Source of the DNA: Klebsiella quasivariicola
GTDB lineage: Bacteria > Pseudomonadota > Gammaproteobacteria > Enterobacterales > Enterobacteriaceae
Reading direction: 5' to 3'
Length of the DNA stretch: 64,000 nt
Assembly: GCF_002269255.1 (NCBI RefSeq)
Contig: NZ_CP022823.1
Location: 4,340,001 to 4,404,000, forward strand
The notes beneath the pieces were generated by a model that was not told where the DNA came from, did not search any database, and saw only the letters and a list, made by a program, of their open reading frames with translations. Below are positions 1 to 8,500 of the stretch, in pieces (position 1 is the stretch's first letter; the number at the start of each line of letters is the position of its first letter). Position numbers and translations under genes: made by a program.

Positions 1-535
1 CGCCGGTATGCACCGGGTTAAGCGAACCGAACAGCTTCTGCCCCATCGGCACCATCCCGATAAAGTCATCAAAAATAGCGCTCAGCTGCTTTTCCGTCTT
101 CACGTTGTCCAGACGGTCGCTGTAGCTTTTGCCGTTTGGCGAGGTGATCTTCAGCGCGGTATGGACCAGAAACAGCGGAATGTGCATTTTTTCCGCCCGG
201 CGGTCGATCTCCTGCCAGGCAATTTTATTCAGCCCCGGCACTACCGGATCGGACTGATAGTTAGACTCCTGCTGCGCCACCGCCAGCACCGAGCAGACAT
301 TCTCTTCCGTCGGCGCCAGCTTCTGGCTGTCAAACGCGGTAGCGATGGCCTGCGCCCAGGCCTCTCGATCCTTAACGCTGGCGGGCATTTTCTGCCGCAC
401 CACCGACGCCACGTCTACGGGCTTCTCCCCCTCTTTCAACACCGGGGCCTGCTGGCTGGTACAGGCGCTCAGCACCATCGCCGCCAGCAGCGGCAACGAA
501 CCGGGAATAATGCGCGATAAACGTGCGGCCATCAT
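1..535 (-). CDS. yaiW: YaiW-like outer-membrane lipoprotein (DUF1615), 3' end outside window
   Basis: Reading the minus strand from 535 gives MMAARLSRIIPG, a hydrophobic stretch and the lipobox LSAC, so this is a lipoprotein precursor with its mature Cys near residue 24. The following sequence (VCSVLAVAQQESNY, KIAWQEIDRRAEKMHIP, FDDFIGMVPMGQKLFGSLNP) reads as YaiW. In E. coli YaiW is an outer-membrane lipoprotein encoded next to sbmA and linked with it to uptake of proline-rich peptides. The gene begins 15 bp after sbmA stops, so the two are probably one transcript. An AAGGAAG ribosome site precedes two in-frame ATGs (535 and 532); the second has the better spacing. About 178 codons are visible and the C-terminus lies beyond base 1. 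Confidence 0.85.
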   Translation of the reverse strand, partial: MMAARLSRIIPGSLPLLAAMVLSACTSQQAPVLKEGEKPVDVASVVRQKMPASVKDREAWAQAIATAFDSQKLAPTEENVCSVLAVAQQESNYQSDPVVPGLNKIAWQEIDRRAEKMHIPLFLVHTALKITSPNGKSYSDRLDNVKTEKQLSAIFDDFIGMVPMGQKLFGSLNPVHTG

Positions 536-550
536 GCTTCCTTGTCTTGA

Positions 551-1771
551 TTAACGTAATGTCGGGATCGCTTCCTGCAGCGGTTTGCCGTCCAGCTCGC
601 GTTCAAAACTACGCAGACGTTTATAGATGGACATCAGTTCCACCAGCGTCGTCCACGAGCTGATCAGGTACTGGAACGAACCGCGCACCTGGCCGAAGAC
701 GTTGGTAATTTGCGTCATCAGCCCAAGGGTAATCGTACCGGCAACGATCGACGGAAACAGCAGGAAAAGGCCGAAAACGTTATCCACCTGCAGATAGAGA
801 ATGCGGGCGATATTGAAATACATATAGTGGAAATAGAGACGGAAATAGTTGCGACGCACTGCGCGGAACAGCTCGCGCACCGTCGGCGGCGTGGCGCGGG
901 TTTCATCGTCCTCGCCGTAGACCAGCTCTTTACGATACGCCGCTTCCACGCGCTGGTTTTTAAACTCCAGACCCGGCAGCTTAATCCCCACCACCGCCAG
1001 CAGGCCGGTGCCCATCAGCGACCAGACGATAGCGGCAATCACCAGGCCATACGGCAGATGACCAACGATGGGCAGGTCGGGAACGTGTTCGGAGAGCGTC
1101 ACCAGCACCGGCAGGAAGGCGATCAGGGTCATCACCGCGTTGATAAAGCTCACCCCCATATCTTCGAGGGTGGAAGCAAAACGCATGGTATCTTCCTGCA
1201 CACGCTGCGCGGCGCCTTCGATATGGCGCAGATGCTGCCAGTGGGCCATATAGTGTTCGTTCATCGCCGTGCGCCAGCGGAAGACGTAGTGGCTGACGAA
1301 GAAGTTGTTCATCACGCCAATGATCACCGCGATGATCGCGATGCCGAGAAAGACGCCGATTTCCTGATAAAACTGGTTGATGCTGACCTTATGCGGGGTG
1401 GCCAGCGCGCTCTGGATCAGGTCGTAAAATGGCGCGTACCAGGCGTTGATCGCCACGCCCACTTCCACCAGAAACCAGGTGACGAAGATGATGAGCGACG
1501 TGCCGAGAATCGACCAGTACTGCCAGCGATGGGGGCAGTAAATAAACCAGAAGATCGCAAACACGCCGACGCAAAACAGATAGTAAGCGTAGAACACCAG
1601 ATAATTAAGCGACCAAAAGCGCGCCGCGCTGATTGCCACATTGTGCGATGCTCCGGTGACCCGCAGCAGCCAGTCGCCGCCGCCCGCCTGCCAAAAAATC
1701 ACGGCCAGTAGCGACCAGATTAAGGCAGAAATAAAAAACGGCCCCGGTTTGGGGAAAAAAGATTTAAACAT
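551..1771 (-). CDS. sbmA: Peptide antibiotic / microcin B17 transporter SbmA
   Basis: This is a 406-residue inner-membrane protein starting MFKSFFPKPGPFF, the same start and length I recall for E. coli SbmA. SbmA is a proton-driven homodimeric importer with an ABC-transporter-like membrane domain but no ATPase domain; it imports microcin B17, proline-rich peptides such as Bac7, and bleomycin. Several long hydrophobic segments are visible, including YLVFYAYYLFCVGVFAIFW, together with the conserved block VFRWRTAMNEHYM and the C-terminal YKRLRSFERELDG. An ATG one codon upstream (1774) is possible, but AGGAGA is better spaced for 1771. It lies between an isochorismatase-like gene (117 bp upstream, same strand) and yaiW. 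Confidence 0.95.
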   Translation of the reverse strand: MFKSFFPKPGPFFISALIWSLLAVIFWQAGGGDWLLRVTGASHNVAISAARFWSLNYLVFYAYYLFCVGVFAIFWFIYCPHRWQYWSILGTSLIIFVTWFLVEVGVAINAWYAPFYDLIQSALATPHKVSINQFYQEIGVFLGIAIIAVIIGVMNNFFVSHYVFRWRTAMNEHYMAHWQHLRHIEGAAQRVQEDTMRFASTLEDMGVSFINAVMTLIAFLPVLVTLSEHVPDLPIVGHLPYGLVIAAIVWSLMGTGLLAVVGIKLPGLEFKNQRVEAAYRKELVYGEDDETRATPPTVRELFRAVRRNYFRLYFHYMYFNIARILYLQVDNVFGLFLLFPSIVAGTITLGLMTQITNVFGQVRGSFQYLISSWTTLVELMSIYKRLRSFERELDGKPLQEAIPTLR

Positions 1772-1888
1772 CATTGTCTCCTGCTAACTTCTTATCGTTC
1801 TGCTATTGCTGTGTACGACGCATACGCCGGCCGCCGCGTGGGTGCGCTCTCGCGGGGCAGACGAATGATAAGACCGGATATCAACAGC

Positions 1889-2422
1889 TTAGTTCTGCTG
1901 CCAGGCGTGCAGAATTGTTTCTGTGGGTTTCACCTGTAAAGGATTGCCAGGAACGGTCAGCGTACGCCACACCTCATTGTAGTGGGCGATAAGCGTCGCG
2001 GCCGGCGCGGCGGGACGGTCGGCGGTGGTATGGGCATCTTCCGCGACAACGATGCCGTAACCACGGCTGGCGCCGTTTTTAATGGTGGTGTCGAGGCAGT
2101 AGTCGGTGGCGCAGCCGCAGATGACGAACTGCTGGATGTCGTGTTCGCGCAGCACCTGCGCCAGCGAGGTGTGGTAGAAAGCGTCGCAGGCAGTTTTGGT
2201 GACATACAGCGCGCCAGCTGGCTGTTCCAGCTCGGGAAGCAGGGCAAAGCCTTCGCTGCCGGCTTCGAGGCCACCGGCTTCATCATGCTGAATGAAAATG
2301 ACCTTGTCCGCCGCACGCACCAGACGGTTTATCTGCGCGACGCAGCGCTCGCGCGCCAGACGCGGCGTGGCAAACACGCCATTTTGCATATCCACGACCA
2401 TCACTACCCGTTGAGCCGTCAT
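1889..2422 (-). CDS. Isochorismatase-family cysteine hydrolase
   Basis: A 177-residue single-domain protein of the isochorismatase-like superfamily. The expected triad is visible: D11 in VVDMQNG, K76 in YVTKTACD, and C109 in ICGCATDYCL, preceded by the cis-peptide-type GCAT stretch. Such enzymes hydrolyse amide or enol-ether bonds (nicotinamidase, N-carbamoylsarcosine amidase and similar); nothing here fixes the substrate. I chose the ATG at 2422 because GGGAGAG sits just upstream; an ATG at 2449 adds nine residues without a good ribosome site. It lies upstream of sbmA on the same strand and is divergent from ampH, with both promoters in 2423-2620. It is not part of the E. coli sbmA neighbourhood that I know. 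Confidence 0.85.
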   Translation of the reverse strand: MTAQRVVMVVDMQNGVFATPRLARERCVAQINRLVRAADKVIFIQHDEAGGLEAGSEGFALLPELEQPAGALYVTKTACDAFYHTSLAQVLREHDIQQFVICGCATDYCLDTTIKNGASRGYGIVVAEDAHTTADRPAAPAATLIAHYNEVWRTLTVPGNPLQVKPTETILHAWQQN

Positions 2423-2620
2423 TGTTCTCTCCCACGAACGTTCAGCCAAACGGCCATCATACGCGCCGGCGAAAAAAGCCGATATCCGAAAGCGTAAAAA
2501 AGTCTTTTTTACGCACCGTTACCTTTTTCCTGCAGGAATGTCGTGAATCCCACTTTGTTCTGCGCCACTTCGTAGTATAAATACCCTCTTCTCTTTTATT
2601 TATTTAATGGATGATCTCCG

Positions 2621-3781
2621 TTGAAACGTAGTTTGCTCATTTTTGCTGCGCTGTGCGCGGCGTCGTGGACCTCGGTGCAGGCCGCACAGCCTACCGTTGA
2701 CCCGGTTTTCGCCTCGGATGTGGTCGATCGGTACGCCAATCATATCTACTACGGCAGCGGCGCCACCGGCATGGCGCTGGTGGTTATCGATGGCAATCAG
2801 CGCGTTTTTCGCAGCTTTGGCGAAACCCGCCCGGGGAATAATCAACACCCGCAGCTCGACTCGGTGATCCGTATCGCTTCTCTCAGCAAGCTGATGACCA
2901 GCGAAATGCTGGTGAAACTTCTCGACCAGGGCGTGGTGAAACTCAACGATCCGCTGAGCAAATACGCCCCGCCGGGCGCCCGGGTGCCTGACTGGCAGGG
3001 AAAACCGATCACCCTGGTGAACCTCGCAACCCATACCAGCGCCCTGCCGCGCGAGCAGCCTGGCGGCGCCGCTCATCGTCCGGTGTTTGTCTGGCCGACC
3101 CGCCAGCAGCGCTGGAACTGGCTCTCAACGGCGACCCTGAAAACCGCGCCGGGCTCACAGGCGGCCTACTCCAATCTGGCCTTCGATTTACTGGCGGACG
3201 CGCTCTCCACCGCCGCCGGCAAACCGTATCCGCAGCTGTTTGAAGAGCAGATCACCCGGCCGCTTGGGATGAAGGACACCACCTTTACCCCGTCACCGGA
3301 TCAGTGCCAGCGGCTGATGATCCCGGAAAAAGGCGCCAGCCCCTGCAACAACACCCTGGCGGCGATCGGCAGCGGCGGGGTCTACTCGACGCCGGGAGAT
3401 ATGATGCGCTGGATGCAGCAGTTCCTGTCATCCGATTTCTATACCCGCAGCCAGCAGGCCGACCGAATGCAGACGCTGATTTATCAGCGCAACCAGTTGA
3501 CCCGGGTGATTGGTATGGATGTGCCGGGCCGGGCAGACGCGCTGGGTCTCGGCTGGGTGTACATGAAGCCAAAGAATGGCCATCCGGGAATTATTCAGAA
3601 GACCGGCGGCGGCGGCGGGTTTATCACCTATATGGCGATGAATCCACAGGCTAACGTCGGCGCTTTTGTGGTGGTGACCCGCTCGCCGTTAACCCGCTTC
3701 AACAATATGAGCGACGGCATTAACGATCTGGTCAGCGAGCTGAGCGGCGCACAGCCCAACATGCAGACGGCCAGCCAGTAA
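2621..3781 (+). CDS. ampH: D-alanyl-D-alanine carboxypeptidase/endopeptidase AmpH
   Basis: A 386-residue class C beta-lactamase-fold penicillin-binding protein matching E. coli AmpH closely. A signal peptide (MKRSLLIFAALCAASWTSVQAA) sends it to the periplasm. The active-site motifs are SxxK at S87-L-S-K90, YxN at Y183-S-N185, and KTG within QKTGGGGG near the C-terminus. AmpH removes or cleaves D-Ala peptide cross-links in peptidoglycan recycling and has only weak beta-lactamase activity. The reading frame starts with TTG at 2621; no ATG or GTG fits the signal peptide better. A short hairpin (3793-3800 with 3833-3840) follows, then hemB. Confidence 0.95.
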   Translation: MKRSLLIFAALCAASWTSVQAAQPTVDPVFASDVVDRYANHIYYGSGATGMALVVIDGNQRVFRSFGETRPGNNQHPQLDSVIRIASLSKLMTSEMLVKLLDQGVVKLNDPLSKYAPPGARVPDWQGKPITLVNLATHTSALPREQPGGAAHRPVFVWPTRQQRWNWLSTATLKTAPGSQAAYSNLAFDLLADALSTAAGKPYPQLFEEQITRPLGMKDTTFTPSPDQCQRLMIPEKGASPCNNTLAAIGSGGVYSTPGDMMRWMQQFLSSDFYTRSQQADRMQTLIYQRNQLTRVIGMDVPGRADALGLGWVYMKPKNGHPGIIQKTGGGGGFITYMAMNPQANVGAFVVVTRSPLTRFNNMSDGINDLVSELSGAQPNMQTASQ

Positions 3782-3887
3782 GCCCGGGAGAGGTTTCGCC
3801 GATGCGACATAACGATCGTTTTGGCGAAACATCCTGCTGCCATTTCAGTTACACTAACGTCTTTCATTTCACAAAATCAGGCAAACC

Positions 3888-4862
3888 ATGACAGATTTAA
3901 TCACTCGCCCCCGCCGCCTGCGTCAATCCGCTGCGCTGCGCGCCCTGTTTGAAGAGACAACACTGAGTTTGAACGACCTGGTGTTGCCGATCTTTGTTGA
4001 AGAAGAAATTGATGATTACAAAGCGATCGAGGCCATGCCCGGCGTGATGCGCATTCCGGAAAAATATCTGGCGCGCGAGATCGAACGCATCGCCAACGCC
4101 GGGATCCGCTCGGTGATGACCTTTGGCATCTCTCATCACACCGATGCCACCGGCAGCGATACCTGGAATGAAAATGGTCTGGTGGCGCGTATGTCGCGGA
4201 TCTGTAAGTCCACGGTGCCGGAGATGATTGTGATGTCCGATACCTGCTTCTGCGAATACACCTCCCACGGCCACTGTGGCGTGCTGTGCGACCACGGGGT
4301 GGATAACGACGCGACCCTGGAAAACCTCGGCAAGCAGGCCGTTGTCGCTGCCGCCGCGGGCGCGGATTTCATCGCCCCTTCCGCCGCGATGGATGGACAG
4401 GTGCAGGCGATTCGCCGCTCGCTGGACGCCGCCGGCTTCACCAATACGGCGATCATGTCCTACTCGACCAAGTTCGCCTCTTCCTTCTACGGCCCGTTCC
4501 GCGAAGCGGCCGGTACCGCGCTGAAGGGCGATCGTAAAACCTATCAGATGAGCCCGATGAACCGCCGGGAGGCCATTCGTGAGTCGCTGCTTGATGAAGC
4601 CCAGGGCGCCGACTGCCTGATGGTGAAACCGGCTGGCGCCTACCTGGATATTCTGCGCGACATCCGCGAACGCAGCGATCTGCCGCTCGGCGCCTATCAG
4701 GTCAGCGGGGAGTACGCGATGATCAAATTCGCCGCCCAGGCCGGGGCTATCGATGAAGAGAAAGTGGTTCTGGAAAGCCTCGGCGCTATCAAACGCGCGG
4801 GCGCCGACCTGATCTTCAGCTATTTCGCCCTCGATCTGGCCGAGAAAAAAATCCTCCGTTAA
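3888..4862 (+). CDS. hemB: Delta-aminolevulinic acid dehydratase (porphobilinogen synthase)
   Basis: A 324-residue cytosolic enzyme that condenses two 5-aminolevulinate molecules into porphobilinogen, the first pyrrole of haem, sirohaem and cobalamin synthesis. The zinc-binding cysteines C120, C122 and C130 lie in DTCFCEYTSHGHC. The two Schiff-base lysines are K195 (SYSTKFASSF) and K247 (MVKPAG). These positions match E. coli HemB. The gene is monocistronic by layout and is followed by REP palindromes that probably end or stabilise its transcript. Confidence 0.97.
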   Translation: MTDLITRPRRLRQSAALRALFEETTLSLNDLVLPIFVEEEIDDYKAIEAMPGVMRIPEKYLAREIERIANAGIRSVMTFGISHHTDATGSDTWNENGLVARMSRICKSTVPEMIVMSDTCFCEYTSHGHCGVLCDHGVDNDATLENLGKQAVVAAAAGADFIAPSAAMDGQVQAIRRSLDAAGFTNTAIMSYSTKFASSFYGPFREAAGTALKGDRKTYQMSPMNRREAIRESLLDEAQGADCLMVKPAGAYLDILRDIRERSDLPLGAYQVSGEYAMIKFAAQAGAIDEEKVVLESLGAIKRAGADLIFSYFALDLAEKKILR

Positions 4863-4872
4863 ATCAGTCTCT

Positions 4873-4983
4873 CCCCGGTAGCGCTTCGCTTACCGGGGCT
4901 ACCAAACCTCATCTCCGATGTGCTGCATTTATCGCGACCACCACACCGTAGCCCGGATAAGGCGCTTGCGCCGCTATCCGGGG
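4873..4983. repeat. REP palindrome pair downstream of hemB
   Basis: Two GC-rich palindromes lie at 4873-4902 (ccccggtagcg to cggggctac) and 4948-4983 (gtagcccgg to ccgggg), in opposite orientations. They have the head and stem sequence of enterobacterial REP/BIME units. They form the left flank of the REP-associated transposase gene; the right flank carries an equivalent pair. Confidence 0.8.
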
Positions 4984-5117
4984 ACAGGCGCTAACCACTA
5001 TCTGTAGCTGAAATTTTGCGCGCCGCTTTCCATCTTCTGCGCCTTCTCCTTGGCGTACCGGATTTCGCCTTATAACGTGTTAAACCACATCATAAATACC
5101 GAATTCCAGGAGATCCT

Positions 5118-5567
5118 GTGGTTGCTTATCGACGTTATTACATTAAAGGGGGAACCTGGTTCTTCACCGTTAACCTTAAAGACCGTAGAAGCATGCACCT
5201 AACTGAAAACATAGAATTATTGCGCTACTCTGTCGCCATTGTTAAACAACATCGCCCCTTTATGATTGATGCCTGGGTGGTGTTGCCTGAACATCTCCAT
5301 TGCATCTGGACACTACCTCATAATGATGACGATTTTTCTTCACGCTGGAGAGATATCAAAGGCTGTTTTACCAGAACGTTAAAACGACAACCCCTTTGGC
5401 AACCGCGCTTCTGGGAGCATGCCATACGCGATGAAGATGATTACCGTCGACACGTTGATTACATCCATATCAATCCACTTAAACATGGCTGGGTCACCCG
5501 AGTGATCGATTGGCCATTTTCAACCTTTCATCGCGATGTCCAGCGCGGGCTATATCCCCCAAATTGA
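5118..5567 (+). CDS. REP-associated tyrosine transposase (RAYT, Y1-type)
   Basis: A 149-residue member of the Y1_Tnp/TnpA_REP family of single-strand DNA transposases. The HUH metal site reads H59-L-H61 in VVLPEHLHCIW and the nucleophile candidate is Y115 in VDYIHINP. The typical ending HGWVTRVIDWPFSTFHRDV is present. The start is GTG at 5118, behind CCAGGAG. RAYTs bind and cleave REP sequences and are thought to spread them, and this gene has a REP pair on each side (4873-4983 and 5615-5693). All expected motifs are intact, so the protein may be functional. Its base composition is lower in GC than hemB and olsF. Confidence 0.9.
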   Translation: MVAYRRYYIKGGTWFFTVNLKDRRSMHLTENIELLRYSVAIVKQHRPFMIDAWVVLPEHLHCIWTLPHNDDDFSSRWRDIKGCFTRTLKRQPLWQPRFWEHAIRDEDDYRRHVDYIHINPLKHGWVTRVIDWPFSTFHRDVQRGLYPPN

Positions 5568-5614
5568 GCTGGCGATAGCTTTGATCTTAGCTGCGGTGAA
5601 CGCCTATAGCTTCT

Positions 5615-5693
5615 CCCCGGTGGCGCTGACGCTTACCGGGGCTACAAATCGGCGCCAACCGTAGCCCGGATGAGGCGTTAGCCGCTATCCGGG
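5615..5693. repeat. REP palindrome pair downstream of the RAYT gene
   Basis: Palindromes at 5615-5645 and 5661-5693 repeat the sequence and order of the pair at 4873-4983. Together with the RAYT gene they make a self-contained REPtron. Confidence 0.8.
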
Positions 5694-5727
5694 AAACCTC
5701 CCCCGCTGCGACCGAAACTTCACCCAA

Positions 5728-5745
5728 CTGTAATCTGAACGACAT
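5728..5745 (+). promoter_or_regulatory. Possible PhoB box upstream of olsF
   Basis: CTGTAAT, four bases, then ACGACAT gives two half-sites with an 11-bp period. The first matches the PhoB half-site CTGTCAT at 6 of 7 positions, the second at 4 of 7. It sits about 43 bp before the olsF start. Phosphate-starvation control would suit a phosphorus-free lipid. The call is weak because one half-site is poor. Confidence 0.35.
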
Positions 5746-5787
5746 CTCTACCTTCTACTGTCTGGGCAGGACGGAGGAGGAGCCACT

Positions 5788-7506
5788 ATGTTTAGTCTCG
5801 ACAACGTACTCGATGACCTGTGGCCTCAGGCGAGGCCCGCCCCCTGGCAAAAGAAACTGTTAAAAAAGCTGTTTTATGAGGAAGAGTTTCAACAATTTGC
5901 CGACCGTCATCGCCATCTGAAGGGGCTTGATACGGTCGAACAGGTACTGGAATACCTCAATATCCGTTGTGCCATCCCGGCACACGATCTCGAACAAATC
6001 CCCGAATATGGCCCGCTGGTCATTATCGCCAACCACCCCACCGGCACCCTCGATGGCCTGGCGCTCCTGTATGCGGTATCCCGCGTGCGCCGCGATGTCA
6101 AAGTGGTCACCAACCGCATGCTCACCCACCTTGAGCCCCTGAGCTCGCTGTTTATCCCGGTGGATAACATTCATGGCCGCACCGCTAAAGCAGCGCTGCA
6201 GCAGATGGACCAGCAGCTGCAGGCCGGCGGGGTGCTGATCTTCTTCCCGGCGGGGGAAGTCTCCCGTCTGACCCGTCGCGGCATCCGCGATAAAAAATGG
6301 CACTCCGGCTTTATTAAGCTGGCGGCAAAATATCGCGCCCCGCTGCTGCCGGCGTGGATTAACGCCCGCAACAGCGCCCTGTTTTACGCCAGCACGCTGG
6401 TCTCCGACAACCTGCCGCTGCTCCTGCTGATGCAGCAGATGTTTCGCCGGCGCAACAGCAGCCTGCCGGTGCGCATCGGCCAGCAGATCCCCTGGTCGAG
6501 CTGGTTCGATGCCAAGTCCAGCGCTCGCGAGCTTACCGGCCGCTGCTATCAGCACCTTGAACAACTGCGCAAAGGGCTGCCGGGGCAGTTCAAAACCGAA
6601 AGCGCCATCGCCCGTCCGGAAGACCGGGCATTGCTCAAACGCGAACTGCATAAGGCCGAGTGTCTGGGCCGCACCGCCGACGGCAAAGTGATTTACCTCT
6701 GGCAGCGCAACGGCCAGGAGGACGCGCCGCTGCTGCGCGAGCTGGGGCGTCTGCGGGAAATCGCCTTCCGCGCGGTCGGGGAAGGCAGCGGCAAACGGCG
6801 GGATATCGACGGATATGACGACGACTATCTGCATCTGATCCTGTGGGATGAAGACGATCTGGAAATCGTCGGCGCTTACCGCTTTATGCCGACGGCCATC
6901 CAGCTGGCACAGCGCGGCCTGAAAGGGATCTACAGTTACAGTCTGTTCCATTACGACGGGCGGATGGACGATGTCCTGCAGCACGGCATTGAGCTGGGGC
7001 GCAGCTTTATCCAGCCGCGCTACTGGGGGCGTCGCGGGCTGGACTACCTGTGGTCCGGCATCGGCGCTTATCTGGCGCGCTATCCGCACTATCGCTATCT
7101 GTTTGGTCCGGTGTCGATTTCTGGCGGATTGCCGCCCGCCGCCCGCGATCTGCTGGTGGCATTCTACCGGATGTGGTTCCCGGCGACGCATCCGCTGGCG
7201 GAGTCGCGTCGACCTTATCCGGCGTCGCTGCCCGACGTGCTGGCGCAGTTTGGCGGGGAGGATTACAACGACGACCTGGCCCGGCTGAAGTCCCTGCTCG
7301 GCAACCTCGGCTGCGCGATCCCGCCGCTGTATAAGCAGTACTCGGAAGTGTGCGAGCCGGGCGGCGTGCAGTTTATCGATTTCGGCAGCGACCCGGATTT
7401 CAACAACTGCGTGGATGGTCTGGTGCTGGTGGATCTCACCTACCTGAAGGCCAATCGCTACCAGCGCTATATTGGCGCGCATCTGGGTGCGCAAAAATCG
7501 GCATAA
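5788..7506 (+). CDS. olsF: Bifunctional acyltransferase, probable ornithine lipid synthase OlsF
   Basis: A 572-residue fusion. The N-terminal half (about 70-290) is a PlsC-like O-acyltransferase with IIANHPTGTLDG, the NHP-x-G-x-x-DG form of the HxD motif, then FFPAGEVSR. The C-terminal half (about 300-560) is a GNAT/OlsB-like N-acyltransferase with REIAFRAVGEGSG, YLHLILWDEDD and IVGAYRFMP. This order is that of OlsF, described in Serratia, where the C-terminal part N-acylates ornithine and the N-terminal part adds the second acyl group to make ornithine lipid. Product identity here is inferred from the domain order; a generic lysophospholipid acyltransferase is the alternative. A GGAGGAG ribosome site precedes the ATG. 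It is convergent with tauD, with a REP pair between. Confidence 0.75.
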   Translation: MFSLDNVLDDLWPQARPAPWQKKLLKKLFYEEEFQQFADRHRHLKGLDTVEQVLEYLNIRCAIPAHDLEQIPEYGPLVIIANHPTGTLDGLALLYAVSRVRRDVKVVTNRMLTHLEPLSSLFIPVDNIHGRTAKAALQQMDQQLQAGGVLIFFPAGEVSRLTRRGIRDKKWHSGFIKLAAKYRAPLLPAWINARNSALFYASTLVSDNLPLLLLMQQMFRRRNSSLPVRIGQQIPWSSWFDAKSSARELTGRCYQHLEQLRKGLPGQFKTESAIARPEDRALLKRELHKAECLGRTADGKVIYLWQRNGQEDAPLLRELGRLREIAFRAVGEGSGKRRDIDGYDDDYLHLILWDEDDLEIVGAYRFMPTAIQLAQRGLKGIYSYSLFHYDGRMDDVLQHGIELGRSFIQPRYWGRRGLDYLWSGIGAYLARYPHYRYLFGPVSISGGLPPAARDLLVAFYRMWFPATHPLAESRRPYPASLPDVLAQFGGEDYNDDLARLKSLLGNLGCAIPPLYKQYSEVCEPGGVQFIDFGSDPDFNNCVDGLVLVDLTYLKANRYQRYIGAHLGAQKSA

Positions 7507-7515
7507 AAGCTTTTT

Positions 7516-7602
7516 CCCGGCTTGCGGCGCGTTGCGCCTTAGCCGGGCTACCGTTTCCGACGGATCGGTAGCCCGGAAAAGGCGCGTCAGGCGCCGCCTC
7601 CG
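7516..7602. repeat. REP pair (BIME) between convergent olsF and tauD
   Basis: Inverted palindromes at 7516-7551 (cccggcttgcgg to ccgggctac) and 7567-7602 (gtagcccgg to cctccgg) lie in the 142-bp gap between two convergent genes, the usual place for bidirectional transcript ends protected by REPs. Confidence 0.8.
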
Positions 7603-7648
7603 GAAAGCAGCGGGCAATGTTCTCCGCGGCTCGCGGCTGATACAAGCC

Positions 7649-8500
7649 TTACCCCGCCCGGTAATACGGCTTATCGCCGAGGATCGTCGCCCGGTGCATG
7701 ATCCGCCGCTGAGGCAGATAGTCGGCGTTGGCGTAATGCTGCGTCACCCGGTTATCCCAGATAGCGACATCGTTCGGCTGCCAGCGCCAGCGCACCTGAA
7801 ACTCCGGTTTAGTGACATGAGCAAACAGGAAGTTCAGCAGCGCTGCGCTCTCTTTCTCACTCACCTCGACAATTCGCGTGGTAAAGCCTTCATTAACGAA
7901 CAGCGCCTGCTTGCCGGTCACCGGGTGGGTACGCACTACCGGATGCAGCAGCGGCGGATGCTTCGCCACCGCTTCCTGCCAGCGCCGATGCTCGGCTTCG
8001 GTCTTGTTGTACTTATACTCCTGGAACGATTTGCGGAAATCGTGTTCGGCATGCAGGCCGCTCAGCAGCTGCCGGAAGGGTTCTGACAGCGCTTCCCAGG
8101 CGGCGATGCCGCTGGTCCACAGGGTGTCCCCGCCGGTCGTCGGCAGCTCTTTCGCCGCCAGAATGGCGCCGGCGGGCGGCGTGTCGATAAAGGTGACATC
8201 GGTATGCCAGTTGTCATTATCCGGCGGATTATCGTTGTGGGTATCGAGGACGATAATCTCCTCCACCCCTGGGGCGTGAGGGTAGACCGGATGGATATGC
8301 AGGTCGCCAAACCGCAGCGCCAGATCGCGCTGTTGCGCCGGGGTGATATTCTGCTCGCGCAGGAATACCACCTGATGACGCAGCACCGCGTGATACAGCT
8401 GTTCAAACTGGTTGTCGCTCAGCGGACGGGTTAAATCTGCCCCGCTCACCTGCGCGCCAATATACGGCCCCAGCGGGGTAATGCTCAGACGTTCACTCAT
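7649..8500 (-). CDS. tauD: Taurine dioxygenase TauD
   Basis: A 283-residue Fe(II)/2-oxoglutarate-dependent dioxygenase. It hydroxylates taurine, which then releases sulfite and aminoacetaldehyde, giving sulfur during sulfate starvation. The iron ligands H99 and D101 lie in NWHTDVTFIDTPP, with the distal His in the segment NRVTQHYANADY. The 2-oxoglutarate-binding Arg is in the C-terminal RRIMHRATILGD. It is the last gene of tauABCD, overlapping tauC by 4 bp. Confidence 0.95.
   Translation of the reverse strand: MSERLSITPLGPYIGAQVSGADLTRPLSDNQFEQLYHAVLRHQVVFLREQNITPAQQRDLALRFGDLHIHPVYPHAPGVEEIIVLDTHNDNPPDNDNWHTDVTFIDTPPAGAILAAKELPTTGGDTLWTSGIAAWEALSEPFRQLLSGLHAEHDFRKSFQEYKYNKTEAEHRRWQEAVAKHPPLLHPVVRTHPVTGKQALFVNEGFTTRIVEVSEKESAALLNFLFAHVTKPEFQVRWRWQPNDVAIWDNRVTQHYANADYLPQRRIMHRATILGDKPYYRAG

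Noticed and set aside
710..1711. 333-codon frame antisense to sbmA
   Set aside because: Exact shadow of sbmA; His/Arg/Gln-rich composition and no start signal. The same holds for long antisense frames opposite eat, olsF and livM.
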